A stretch of 45,064 nucleotides of DNA, from NCBI GenBank assembly GCA_001941045.1, contig MSHD01000031.1, forward strand, positions 1-45,064. The letters are read 5' to 3'. Both the position numbers and the translations under genes were made by a program. Of the stretch, positions 1 through 7,940 are shown in pieces. How positions within the stretch are numbered: the first letter of the stretch is position 1; each line of letters begins with the position of its first letter. Source of the stretch: Lachnospiraceae bacterium Zagget2. Its GTDB lineage: Bacteria; Bacillota; Clostridia; Lachnospirales; Lachnospiraceae. A model generated the notes under the pieces. That model was not told where the DNA came from. It made no database searches and saw only the letters and a program-made list of their open reading frames with translations.

Positions 1-49
1 GGAAGTAAACTTTTCACTTCAGCCTGAAAATGGACATCTAAAAAAACAG

Positions 50-78
50 TTGACAAAATCAGGCATAAATCATATACT
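50..78 (+). promoter_or_regulatory. sigma-A promoter of rpsU
   Basis: The -35 box TTGACA (50-55) and -10 box TATACT (73-78) are separated by exactly 17 nt. Transcription should start near 85, giving a leader of about 68 nt before rpsU. Bases 1-49 show no recognisable gene. Confidence 0.8.
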
Positions 79-152
79 TGAGTGGTGCAATGAATATCCG
101 GACAGTTGTATTCTGCACAATATACAACTGGAGGGAGGTTGGGTGTGATTCT

Positions 153-329
153 ATGTCGAACGTAATCGTAAAAGAGAACGAGACTTTAGACAGTGCGCTG
201 CGTCGCTTCAAGAGAAACTGCGCGAAGGCGGGGATTCAGCAGGAGATCCGCAAGAGAGAGCATTACGAGAAGCCGAGCGTCAAGCGCAAGAAGAAGTCTG
301 AAGCGGCCAGAAAACGTAAATATAATTAA
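153..329 (+). CDS. rpsU: 30S ribosomal protein S21
   Basis: Small basic protein of the 30S subunit, 58 residues, the usual length for Firmicutes. The start [10 protein letters not shown] and the lysine/arginine-rich tail ending RKRKYN are typical of S21. ATG at 153 is chosen because it gives the family N-terminus; the strong Shine-Dalgarno GAGGGAGG (131-138) sits a rather long 14 nt upstream. The frame is open further upstream, but those residues do not belong to the family. The gene stands as its own transcription unit between a good promoter and a strong hairpin terminator. Confidence 0.95.
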   Translation: MSNVIVKENETLDSALRRFKRNCAKAGIQQEIRKREHYEKPSVKRKKKSEAARKRKYN

Positions 330-342
330 GGAATGTGCAGTG

Positions 343-378
343 ATGCCTTGACTGTGATAGAGTCAAGGCATTTCTTTT
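343..378 (+). terminator. rho-independent terminator after rpsU
   Basis: Perfect 11-bp stem ATGCCTTGACT (343-353) with AGTCAAGGCAT (361-371), a 7-nt loop, then a T-rich tail TTCTTTT. It ends only 17 nt before the ATG of the next gene. Confidence 0.88.
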
Positions 379-394
379 GGGAGCGTTAGAAAGC

Positions 395-877
395 ATGGGA
401 ACGATTTTTCGGGAAATTTTGCAGAACACGGTGCTGGTGTGCGGCGCCGCCGGCTGGGCGGTGGCGCAGGTGATTAAGATGATTATCTATGCAGTCGTGC
501 ACCGGGAGATCCGCTGGGAGCGTATGGTCGGGGACGGCGGGATGCCGAGCGGCCATTCGGCGACGGTGAGCGCGATGGCGGCGGCTGCAGCGGTTCTCTA
601 CGGGTTTCAGAGCTTTGAATTTGCGATTACCTGCATGATCGCGATTATTGTCATGCATGATGCGACGGGCGTCCGCAGAGAGACGGGGAAGCAGGGCAAG
701 GTGCTCAATGAGATGGTTGAATTTTTCCAGACAGAGGGCCTGGCTGCCTTTCAGAAAAGTGACAAGATGTATGAGTTCTGGGATGCCGGCCTGAAGGAGC
801 TGGTCGGACACAGCCCGTTGCAGGTAGCTGTCGGCTGTGTGATCGGTATTGCAACGGCCTGTCTGATCGTTCTGTAG
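395..877 (+). CDS. Divergent PAP2 family membrane protein (DUF212)
   Basis: Integral membrane protein of 160 residues from the divergent PAP2 family (YuiD-like). It has a hydrophobic N-terminal helix, the motif GDGGMPSGHSA near residues 46-56, two alanine-rich hydrophobic segments, then a polar stretch and a last hydrophobic C-terminal helix. The SGHS motif recalls the acid-phosphatase/PAP2 active site, but substrates of this subfamily are not well known. ATG at 395 is preferred over a TTG at 377, which lies inside the terminator tail; GGGAG at 379-383 is the likely ribosome binding site. Role unproven. Confidence 0.85.
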   Translation: MGTIFREILQNTVLVCGAAGWAVAQVIKMIIYAVVHREIRWERMVGDGGMPSGHSATVSAMAAAAAVLYGFQSFEFAITCMIAIIVMHDATGVRRETGKQGKVLNEMVEFFQTEGLAAFQKSDKMYEFWDAGLKELVGHSPLQVAVGCVIGIATACLIVL

Positions 878-946
878 CAGCCTTTTCCATGCATAAATTC
901 TGTCATTTCCGCTACTATATAGCAAGGGAGTGACAGAGGTGATATT

Positions 947-2125
947 CTGAAAAAACTGTGTATATATTTCCTGATGGTTCTGCTCCTGTTTCAGCCGCTG
1001 ACCGTTCTGGCTGAGGAACAGGAGACGCGGGAGGAGAACCAGGTCGCCGCAGAGGTATCCGCGCCGCATGCAATCCTCATCGAGATTTCCACAGGAACCG
1101 TCCTGATGGAAAAGGCGGCGGATGAACAGCTGCATCCAGCCAGCGTAACCAAGATCATGACGATGCTGCTGATTCTCGAGGCAATCGAAGAAGGAAGGAT
1201 CGCTCTTACGGATGTAGTGACCGTCTCGGAGAATGCCGCCGGAATGGGCGGTTCTCAGGTCTATCTGGAGGCGTTTGAGCAGCAGACGGTGGAGACTCTG
1301 CTTAAGTGTATCGCCGTTGCGAGCGCAAACGATGCCTGCGTGGCGATGGCGGAGTATATAAGCGGCAGCGAGGGCGATTTTGTAAAGCAGATGAACGAGC
1401 GGGCGGCAGAGCTCGGCATGACGAACACGCACTTCGCCAATTCCTGCGGCCTGGACGACGATGCGCATCTGACGACTGCGCGGGATGTTGCACTGATGTC
1501 GCGGGAGATTCTGCTGAACCATCCGGAGATTCATGATTATTGTACGATCTGGATGGAAAATATTACGCACACGACCGCGAAGGGCAGCTTTGAGTTCGGT
1601 CTCACGAACACAAACAAACTCATCCGGCAATACGAATATGCGACCGGTCTGAAAACCGGATATACGAGTGTGGCGGGTTTTTGTGTTTCGGCCAGCGCAA
1701 AGAAAGATAATATTGAGCTGGTGGCGGTGATCATGGGCGGTGCGGACAGCAAGAGCCGTTTCCAGGACGCGGTCACGCTGCTGAACAGTGGATTCGCCTG
1801 CTGCAGTCTCTATCAGGACACGGAGCGGCTCACACTTCCATCCATACCGGTCAGAGGCGGCGTTGAGGAATACGTGGAACTTACTTACGCGGAAGAGTTC
1901 TCCTATGTGTCGACAGACGGGAGTTCTCTTACAGATGTCAGCCGCACGCTGGAAATTCCGGAGGAGATCGAGGCTCCGGTGGCAGAAAACGAACAGACAG
2001 GCCGGATTGTCTACAGGCTGGACGACAAAGAGCTCGGCTCGGTCGCGCTGCTCACCGCCGCAGAAGTGGAGAAGGCGGGCGTTTTGGACTGTTTTTCCCG
2101 GGTATGGAGGTTCTGGCTGGTATAA
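947..2125 (+). CDS. dacF: D-alanyl-D-alanine carboxypeptidase, DacF-like, probable CTG start
   Basis: Penicillin-binding protein of the PBP5/S11 peptidase family, which trims the terminal D-Ala from peptidoglycan stem peptides outside the membrane. All three active-site motifs are present: SVTK (SxxK), SAN (SxN) and KTG in GLKTGYTS. From the first ATG (974) the signal peptide would be truncated (MVLLLFQPLTVLA). The frame is open upstream, and CTG at 947 gives MKKLCIYFLMVLLLFQ, a textbook signal peptide, with GAGGTGAT (936-943) placed 7 nt before it when measured from GAGG. I therefore choose CTG 947; ATG 974 remains possible. The product of 392 residues matches DacF length. DacF is a forespore protein in Bacillus; sporulation control here is inferred. 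Confidence 0.85.
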   Translation: MKKLCIYFLMVLLLFQPLTVLAEEQETREENQVAAEVSAPHAILIEISTGTVLMEKAADEQLHPASVTKIMTMLLILEAIEEGRIALTDVVTVSENAAGMGGSQVYLEAFEQQTVETLLKCIAVASANDACVAMAEYISGSEGDFVKQMNERAAELGMTNTHFANSCGLDDDAHLTTARDVALMSREILLNHPEIHDYCTIWMENITHTTAKGSFEFGLTNTNKLIRQYEYATGLKTGYTSVAGFCVSASAKKDNIELVAVIMGGADSKSRFQDAVTLLNSGFACCSLYQDTERLTLPSIPVRGGVEEYVELTYAEEFSYVSTDGSSLTDVSRTLEIPEEIEAPVAENEQTGRIVYRLDDKELGSVALLTAAEVEKAGVLDCFSRVWRFWLV

Positions 2126-2159
2126 GATGTACGATGACGAAAAGGAGATAAGCTGTGCT

Positions 2160-2984
2160 ATGACAGGATGCATAGGAAGCGATCATCTGCGGATCAGCCA
2201 TTATGAGATCCGTACGAATGTACTGGCGAAAGAGATCACGCCATTGCGAATTGCCATGCTGGCGGATCTGCATGACCGTCTCTGGGGAGAGGGACAGTGT
2301 GAATTGCTCGATGCGATCGATCGCCTGGACTCCGATCTGGTTCTCTGTGCCGGGGATATGCTGCTCGGCGGGAAAATCGCAGAGACTGAGAATACGCTCT
2401 GCCTTTTCCGGGAACTGGTCAGGCGGAGAGCCCCGGTCATCTGTGCCAATGGGAATCACGAATCCCGTATGCGTCTCAGAAAAAGTGTTTACGGCGATCA
2501 ATATGAGCAATATACGAAAAAACTGCAGGACATGGGGGTGCGCGTACTCGTAAATGAGACGCAGAATTTCCCGTGGGAGGGAAGCAGTTTCCGGATACAT
2601 GGTTATGAACTTCCGCTGGATTATTATCGGAAAGTCGGACAACCGCGATATGGGACGGAGGAGCTTACGCGCACTTTCGGCCCGGCCGGAAGGGACGCTT
2701 ATCACATCCTCCTGGCACATAACCCTGTTTTCTTTGATACCTATGCAGCCTGGGGAGCAGATCTTACGCTGTCCGGTCATCTGCATGGCGGTATCATAAG
2801 GCTGCCTGGGCTGGGCGGAGTGATCACGCCGCAGGCTCGGCTGTTTCCAAAGTACAGCAGGGGGCTTTACTCGCTAAATGGGAAATACCTGGTGGTCAGC
2901 GCCGGACTGGGGGAGCACACCCTGCCGGTCCGGATCAACAATCCGCATCAGCTGATTTCCATTACAGTAAGAGGAATGGCATAG
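2160..2984 (+). CDS. Metallophosphoesterase (YkuE-like)
   Basis: Calcineurin-like phosphoesterase of 274 residues. Metal-binding motifs appear in family order: ADLHD near the N-terminus, CAGDML, GNHES, LAHNP and SGHLHGG near the C-terminus. No clear signal peptide or membrane helix is seen, unlike some YkuE proteins. ATG 2160 is chosen over ATG 2127 because AAAGGAG (2141-2147) precedes it and conserved sequence begins shortly after; both are in frame. It follows the carboxypeptidase stop by 34 nt and precedes scpA by 3 nt, so it is probably co-transcribed. The substrate cannot be read from the sequence. Confidence 0.87.
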   Translation: MTGCIGSDHLRISHYEIRTNVLAKEITPLRIAMLADLHDRLWGEGQCELLDAIDRLDSDLVLCAGDMLLGGKIAETENTLCLFRELVRRRAPVICANGNHESRMRLRKSVYGDQYEQYTKKLQDMGVRVLVNETQNFPWEGSSFRIHGYELPLDYYRKVGQPRYGTEELTRTFGPAGRDAYHILLAHNPVFFDTYAAWGADLTLSGHLHGGIIRLPGLGGVITPQARLFPKYSRGLYSLNGKYLVVSAGLGEHTLPVRINNPHQLISITVRGMA

Positions 2985-2987
2985 ACT

Positions 2988-3731
2988 ATGGCGCTTTCAG
3001 TCAAGATCGAGAGCTTTGAGGGTCCGCTGGATCTGCTGCTCCATCTGATCGACATTAACAAATTTAATATTTTTGATATCCCGATCGTGGAGATCACGGC
3101 GCAGTACATGGAATATCTGCAGGCGATGGAGACCGAGGATCTGAACGTCATGAGCGAGTTCCTTGTTATGGCAGCGACGCTTCTCGAGATCAAGGCAAAG
3201 ATGCTGCTTCCCGCCGAGAAGGACGAAGAGGGCGAGGAGATCGACCCGCGTGAGGAACTGGTCCGCAGGCTGCTCGAGTATAAAATGTATAAATACATGG
3301 CAGCGGAACTTCGGGACAGGCTGTCGGTATCCGGGAAGGCACTTTATAAGAAACCGACGATTCCCAGAGAGGTGGCAGAGTATGAGGCGCCGGTGAATAT
3401 GGAGGAGCTGATCGGAGATACGACGCTTCAGAGCCTGAATGCCATTTTTCAGCAGCTGATGCGCCGCCAGAAGGACAAGCTTGATCCGATTCGCAGCCAG
3501 TTCGGGCAGATTGAGCAGGAGGAGGTCAGCCTTGACGAAAAGCTGGGCAGTGTACGGGAGTATGCCTCGAAGCATTCTTCGTTTTCTTTCACGGCGTTGC
3601 TGGAGAAGCAGAAAAGCAGAAACCAGATGATTGTCACATTTCTGGCGGTGCTTGAACTGATGAAGACCGGTGAGCTTTACGCCAGGCAGGAGGAGCTGTT
3701 TGGCGATATTATGCTGACGTCGCGGATATAA
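2988..3731 (+). CDS. scpA: Segregation and condensation protein A
   Basis: Kleisin subunit of the bacterial Smc-ScpAB condensin, which compacts and helps segregate the chromosome. The N-terminus (FEGPLDLLLHLI, residues 9-20) is the conserved Smc-neck binding motif, followed by the acidic central region and a C-terminal winged helix (FLAVLELMKTGEL). The length of 247 residues is normal. It starts 3 nt after the phosphoesterase stop and is followed by scpB after 15 nt, the conserved order. Confidence 0.95.
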   Translation: MALSVKIESFEGPLDLLLHLIDINKFNIFDIPIVEITAQYMEYLQAMETEDLNVMSEFLVMAATLLEIKAKMLLPAEKDEEGEEIDPREELVRRLLEYKMYKYMAAELRDRLSVSGKALYKKPTIPREVAEYEAPVNMEELIGDTTLQSLNAIFQQLMRRQKDKLDPIRSQFGQIEQEEVSLDEKLGSVREYASKHSSFSFTALLEKQKSRNQMIVTFLAVLELMKTGELYARQEELFGDIMLTSRI

Positions 3732-3746
3732 CAGGAGGGGACGGAT

Positions 3747-4316
3747 TTGGAGCTGGAAAAGACAGAAGGGCTGATTGAAGCAGTCCTGTTCGCGATGGGG
3801 GAAGCGGTCAGCGCGGAGAAGCTGGCAGTGGCCATCGGGCACGATGTGGCGACGACCAGAAAACTGGTGCGCCAGATGATGGATCGCTATAACAGCCGCA
3901 CGGGCGGCATGGAGATTATCGAGCTGGAGGATTCTTTCCAGCTCTGCACCCGGAAGGAGTACTACGACGCGCTGATTCGTGTCGCGAAGCAACCGAAGAA
4001 ATATACGCTGACGGATGTGCAGCTCGAGGTGCTCTCTATCGTGGCTTACCGGCAGCCGGTGACACGCCAGGTGATCGAGAAGATTCGCGGTGTGAACTCT
4101 GACCACGCATTGAACCGTCTTGTGGAGTATGGACTTGTCGGCGAGGCAGGCCGCCTGGACGCGCCGGGCAGACCGATCCTGTTTGGAACGACGGAGGAAT
4201 TTCTGCGGAATTTTGGCGTGCGCTCGGCAGAGGAACTGCCATCCATTCAACCGGAACTGGTCGAGGAGATGAAGAACGAAGCGGAGGAAGAGGTGCAGCT
4301 CAAGCTGGATATATAG
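3747..4316 (+). CDS. scpB: Segregation and condensation protein B
   Basis: Partner of ScpA in the Smc complex, 189 residues with two winged-helix domains. Typical segments are the start GLIEAVLFAMGE, VQLEVLSIVAYRQPVTR near the middle and GRPILFGTT toward the end; the C-terminal tail is acidic. The start codon is TTG at 3747, supported by AGGAGGGG (3733-3740) at 6 nt. It converges on the minus-strand dacB-like gene with only 6 nt between stop codons, and no obvious terminator hairpin lies there. Confidence 0.95.
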   Translation: MELEKTEGLIEAVLFAMGEAVSAEKLAVAIGHDVATTRKLVRQMMDRYNSRTGGMEIIELEDSFQLCTRKEYYDALIRVAKQPKKYTLTDVQLEVLSIVAYRQPVTRQVIEKIRGVNSDHALNRLVEYGLVGEAGRLDAPGRPILFGTTEEFLRNFGVRSAEELPSIQPELVEEMKNEAEEEVQLKLDI

Positions 4317-4322
4317 GTGTGC

Positions 4323-5495
4323 TTAAGGAAGCCACCGGCTGATCACCTGTTCCAGTCTCCAGCGAAGAGTAATCTCCGGGATATCTTCTTCTGCGACAAC
4401 GGGGAAGAGATTGAGGACATCCCCATTGACAGTATAGATCACGCTGCCGACGATCTCGCCTTTGTACACAGGAGCCGTCAGCGAGTCAGGGAGGAGGATA
4501 TCCATGGAAAAGCAGTCTTCTTCGCTCAGCAACAGATGATTTTCTGCGATTCCGGCGTCAATGCGAACCTCTGCGTCCTGCCCGTTTTCTACCGGAAGAG
4601 GAGCCAGTGTTAAGGAATCTTCTCCGACGGTGACATCCTGAAATTCGCTCAGTCCATAGTTCATAAGTTTTGTCGTGTCAGACCATTTCCAGTTTTTATT
4701 ATTGGGCCAGCCGCAGGCCAGCACGACGGCGATCAGCCTTTTGCCGTCGCGTTCCAATGCACCCACATAGCAGTAACCGGCGCCGTTAGTGAAGCCTGTC
4801 TTTCCGGTCAGGGCGCCGTCCATCATATTCAGAAAGGCGTTTTTATTGTTTACGGTAAAGCTTCTGACGCCTTCCAGATCCGTAAAGGACCAGGAAGATT
4901 CGCGTGTGATTGTCAGGAAGGTCTCATTTTTCATGCAGCAGCGCATAATCCGGGCAAGGTCTTCGGCGGTTGTTGAATGTATGCCCGTTTCGTCCTCCGC
5001 GTCGAGACCGTTTGGCGTGATAAAATACGTATCATAGCAGCCGAGATCGCGCGCCTTCTGGTTCATCATTGCCGCAAATCCTTCCACGCTGCCGCCGACA
5101 TGCTCTGCGATCGCGACTGCAGTGTCATTATGAGATTCAAGCATGAGAGAGTAGCAAAGGTCAAGCAGGCGATAGCGTTCGCCCTCCCGGATGCCGAGCT
5201 GCACGTCGGGCATGGAGGCGGCATAGGCGGAAACCTCGACAATCCCTTCGAGGTCTGCGTTCTCAAGCGTGACCAGCAGCGTCATGATCTTCGTAGTACT
5301 CGCCATCGGCAGCTGCTCCTCTCCGTTTTTCTCAAAGAGGACGCGCCCGGAATCCGCATCCATCAGCAGGGCAGCGCGGGCATAGAGATTTTCCGGCTCA
5401 TTTCCGGCACGGACCGGGAGAGCACAGCCGGGCAGGAAGAAGATCAGGAAGAAAATCCCGGGTTTCTGAAGGAAACGGCGTATGGGAAAAAACAT
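4323..5495 (-). CDS. dacB: D-alanyl-D-alanine carboxypeptidase, DacB-like
   Basis: Second PBP5/S11-family carboxypeptidase in the window, 390 residues. Motifs are STTK (66-69), SHN (121-123) and KTG (232-234, in GKTGFTNG). A hydrophobic signal segment covers about residues 10-30; it contains LPGC, a poor lipobox, so either a signal peptidase I site or lipidation is possible. The C-terminal domain after residue about 275 resembles the beta-rich PBP5-C domain. In Bacillus, dacB lies next to scpAB and acts in spore cortex formation under sigma-E, which fits the location and a sigma-E-like promoter upstream. Ribosome binding site GGAG is 5 nt before the ATG. Confidence 0.92.
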   Translation of the reverse strand: MFFPIRRFLQKPGIFFLIFFLPGCALPVRAGNEPENLYARAALLMDADSGRVLFEKNGEEQLPMASTTKIMTLLVTLENADLEGIVEVSAYAASMPDVQLGIREGERYRLLDLCYSLMLESHNDTAVAIAEHVGGSVEGFAAMMNQKARDLGCYDTYFITPNGLDAEDETGIHSTTAEDLARIMRCCMKNETFLTITRESSWSFTDLEGVRSFTVNNKNAFLNMMDGALTGKTGFTNGAGYCYVGALERDGKRLIAVVLACGWPNNKNWKWSDTTKLMNYGLSEFQDVTVGEDSLTLAPLPVENGQDAEVRIDAGIAENHLLLSEEDCFSMDILLPDSLTAPVYKGEIVGSVIYTVNGDVLNLFPVVAEEDIPEITLRWRLEQVISRWLP

Positions 5496-5524
5496 GAGAG
5501 CTCCGAAGAACGGTCTTTTCTGAA

Positions 5525-5553
5525 AATATATGCAAAAAATCCATGACCTATCC
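5525..5553 (-). promoter_or_regulatory. Possible sigma-E-type promoter of dacB
   Basis: On the minus strand, CATATATT (5525-5532) matches the sigma-E -10 pattern CATAnAnT. GGATAGG (5547-5553) lies 14 nt upstream as a partial -35 element. The start site would fall about 23 nt before the dacB ATG. The -35 match is weak, so this is suggestive only. Confidence 0.35.
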
Positions 5554-5585
5554 CTGCCAGGTCAGTCACTTCCTGTAAAAATGTC

Positions 5586-5614
5586 TTGAAATTTTTCCTG
5601 TGACTTGTTACAAT
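5586..5614 (+). promoter_or_regulatory. sigma-A promoter of the decarboxylase operon
   Basis: TTGAAA (5586-5591), a 17-nt spacer and TACAAT (5609-5614). Predicted transcription start is near 5621, giving a leader of about 44 nt that contains GGAGG (5652-5656). Confidence 0.75.
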
Positions 5615-5664
5615 TATCATCGGCAGAAATTGGTTTAACAATTTTAGTTTTGGAGGTCTAAAGA

Positions 5665-7098
5665 ATGAGTAGTACATCACAGAACTTGGCGGGCAGCAGG
5701 ATTGCAGCGCTGCTTGACGAGAACAGTTTTGTTGAGATCGGCGCAGCCGTGAGAGCGCGTGCGACGGATTTCAACATGAACAGCATCGAGACTCCCTCGG
5801 ACGGTGTGATCACCGGCTATGGCGTCATCGATGGCAGCCTCGTGTACGTGTACAGCCAGGATGCGTCCGTGCTGGGCGGTTCCATGGGTGAGATGCACGC
5901 GAAGAAGATCATCCGGCTCTATGACATGGCCCTGAAGATGGGCGCTCCGGTGATCGGACTTGTCGACTGTTCCGGCCTTCGCCTGCAGGAGGCATCCGAT
6001 GCGTTGAACGCGTTCGGCGAACTGTATTTGAAGCAGGCTACGGCGTCGGGCGTTGTTCCGCAGATCACGGCAGTGTTCGGAAACTGCGGCGGCGGTATGG
6101 CGGTCGCTTCCGCGATGTCGGACTTCACCTTCATGGAGCAGAAGGGCAGACTTTTTGTCAATTCTCCGAACGCGCTGGCCGGAAATGAAGTGTCCAAATG
6201 CGACACGGCGTCCGCTGCGTTCCAGAGCGAGGAAGTCGGCATTGTCGACGTCGTTGCAGAGGAAACCGAGCTGATCGCGAAGATCCGCGAGCTCGTCTCC
6301 CTGATTCCGGCAAACAATGAGGACGACCTGTCCTATCTGGAGTGCGAGGACGATCTGAACAGGGTCTGTTCTGATCTGGAAGCGTCCGCTGCAGATCCGG
6401 CGATCGCGCTTCCGATGATTTCGGATTCCGGTATTTTCTTTGAGACGAAGGCTGACTACGGCAAGGACATGGTGACCGGCTTTATCAAGCTGAACGGCAC
6501 GACAGTCGGCGCTGTGGCGAATCGCTCTACCCTTTATGACGAGGAAGGAAATGCTGCAGAGCAGTTCGATGCAGAGCTTTCCGCGAGAGGCTGCGAGAAG
6601 GCTGCCGGTTTCGTAAAATTCTGTGATGCTTTTAATATTCCGATCCTGACGCTGACCAACGCGGCGGGCTTCAAGGCGACGAAGTGCTCCGAGAAGCGCA
6701 TGGCGAAGGCAGCGGCAGCGCTTACCGCGGCGTTCGCGGACGCGGATGTCCCGAAGGTCAACGTGATCGTGGGCAAGGCCTACGGCAGCGCTTATGTGAC
6801 GATGAACAGCAAGGGCCTTGGCGCGGATATCGTCTATGCATGGCCGGGAGCGAAGATCGGCATGATGGGCGCGTCCCTCGCGGTGAAGGTCATGTATCCG
6901 GATGCGGATGCGAAGGAGCTGAAGGAGAAGGAGACCGCATATGCGGAGCTTCAGAACAGTGTGACTTCCGCCGCTTCCAGAGGGTATGTCGACACGGTGA
7001 TCGAGCCGCAGGACACGAGAAAATACGTGATCGGCGCGTTCGAGATGCTGTTTACCAAAAAGGAAGAGCGTCCCGGCAAAAAGCATGGAACTGTGTAG
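5665..7098 (+). CDS. mmdA: Acyl-CoA carboxyltransferase subunit (MmdA/PccB-like)
   Basis: Biotin-dependent carboxyltransferase of the crotonase-like acyl-CoA type. It would move CO2 from an acyl-CoA such as methylmalonyl-CoA or malonyl-CoA to carrier biotin. Both oxyanion-hole regions are visible: FGNCGGG (138-144) in the N-terminal half and GKAYGSAYVTM in the C-terminal half, with NAAGFKATK before it. At 477 residues it is about 30 shorter than typical MmdA/PccB (around 510), mostly at the N-terminus. It is the first gene of a five-gene operon with a pump and biotin carrier, which points to a sodium-coupled decarboxylase. The acyl-CoA substrate cannot be told from sequence; glutaconyl-CoA is less likely because GcdA proteins are longer. 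Confidence 0.85.
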   Translation: MSSTSQNLAGSRIAALLDENSFVEIGAAVRARATDFNMNSIETPSDGVITGYGVIDGSLVYVYSQDASVLGGSMGEMHAKKIIRLYDMALKMGAPVIGLVDCSGLRLQEASDALNAFGELYLKQATASGVVPQITAVFGNCGGGMAVASAMSDFTFMEQKGRLFVNSPNALAGNEVSKCDTASAAFQSEEVGIVDVVAEETELIAKIRELVSLIPANNEDDLSYLECEDDLNRVCSDLEASAADPAIALPMISDSGIFFETKADYGKDMVTGFIKLNGTTVGAVANRSTLYDEEGNAAEQFDAELSARGCEKAAGFVKFCDAFNIPILTLTNAAGFKATKCSEKRMAKAAAALTAAFADADVPKVNVIVGKAYGSAYVTMNSKGLGADIVYAWPGAKIGMMGASLAVKVMYPDADAKELKEKETAYAELQNSVTSAASRGYVDTVIEPQDTRKYVIGAFEMLFTKKEERPGKKHGTV

Positions 7099-7113
7099 AG
7101 CGAGGGGGAACAT

Positions 7114-7917
7114 ATGAGACAGAAATTCAGAAAAATCCTGACGGTGCTGGTTCTGGCCGTGACGGTCATGGGACTTGCAGCCTGCGGAAGTTCATCCGCG
7201 GGGAGCACTGTCAGCTATGATCAGAGCTATCTGGCCTCCGTCGCCGATTTCCTGATCGCCAACTGGGCCAGCATGTCGGAGGACGATATCGAGTATTATG
7301 CCTCGATGGACGAGGAGGACGCACAGGATATCGTTGATTACAACAGTCTGCCGTTTACCGCCGAATCCTTTGTATCCGCTTTCTCCGTATATGAGAGCAA
7401 TATGGACGATCTGGGGGACTACGTCTCGACGGACAGCTATGAGATTACCGCAGCGGACGAGGACGGCGCCACGCTGGTCACCCACATGACCTTCTCAGAG
7501 AGAGAGGCAGACCTGACGATCGAGTTCACCTCAAAGAGTGTGGTGGACGAGCTGGCGCTTGATCCGGAGTACTCGCTGGGAGAGATCTTCTACAAGGCGG
7601 GTATGAACACGATTCTCGGAATGGGCGTCGTGTTCACAGTGCTGATCTTTATCAGCCTTGTCATTTACTGCTTTAACTTCATCCCGAAGATTCAGGCGAA
7701 GTTCAGCAAGAAGAAAGCGGCGCCGGCGCAGACAGCGTCCGCTCCCGCAGCACTGGATCCATTGCCTGAGGCCGTGACGGAAGAGTCGGCGATGGATGAC
7801 GGGGAGCTGGTGGCGGCGATCACCGCAGCCATCTGCGCATATACAGGCAGCTCAGAGGAAGGATTCGTCGTGCGCTCGATTCGCCGTGCGGATTCTGCAA
7901 GATGGAAAAGATCATAA
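7114..7917 (+). CDS. OadG-like subunit fused to an N-terminal lipoprotein domain
   Basis: Membrane subunit of the decarboxylase, placed where OadG/MmdD (delta/gamma subunit) is expected. Residues 1-24 form a lipoprotein signal with lipobox LAAC (Cys24). Residues about 30-160 form an acidic extracytoplasmic domain resembling DUF3887-type folds by pattern only. One transmembrane helix spans about 165-188, followed by a cytosolic KKKAAPAQ linker and a short conserved tail containing FVVRSIRR. Classical OadG has only the helix and the cytosolic tail, so the outside domain is an addition. It lies 15 nt after mmdA with a GAGGGGG ribosome binding site. The function of the extra domain is unknown. 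Confidence 0.75.
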   Translation: MRQKFRKILTVLVLAVTVMGLAACGSSSAGSTVSYDQSYLASVADFLIANWASMSEDDIEYYASMDEEDAQDIVDYNSLPFTAESFVSAFSVYESNMDDLGDYVSTDSYEITAADEDGATLVTHMTFSEREADLTIEFTSKSVVDELALDPEYSLGEIFYKAGMNTILGMGVVFTVLIFISLVIYCFNFIPKIQAKFSKKKAAPAQTASAPAALDPLPEAVTEESAMDDGELVAAITAAICAYTGSSEEGFVVRSIRRADSARWKRS

Positions 7918-7940
7918 GCAAATCAGGAGGAAAGATAAAA

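Noticed and set aside
890-920. Possible sigma-F or sigma-G promoter (GCATA near 891) ahead of the dacF-like gene.
   Set aside because: The -10 region GCTACTATAT fits neither consensus well; the idea rests only on what is known of dacF in Bacillus.
1340-1385. An alternative frame inside dacF reads GGVYKRQRG, resembling the VYKRQ peptides that come from sequencing adapters.
   Set aside because: The DNA (GTATATAAGCGGCAGC) differs from the adapter, and the dacF frame through it is normal (AEYISGSEGDF), so this is chance.
386-2173. Very long minus-strand open frame (595 codons), with similar long antisense frames at 2997-4250, 5677-7113 and 43028-44695.
   Set aside because: They mirror well-supported plus-strand genes in GC-rich DNA, have no family features and no ribosome binding sites.
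4311-4350. Short AGGTG/CACCT pairing between the converging scpB and dacB-like genes considered as a terminator.
   Set aside because: Only 5 bp with a long loop and no T-run.
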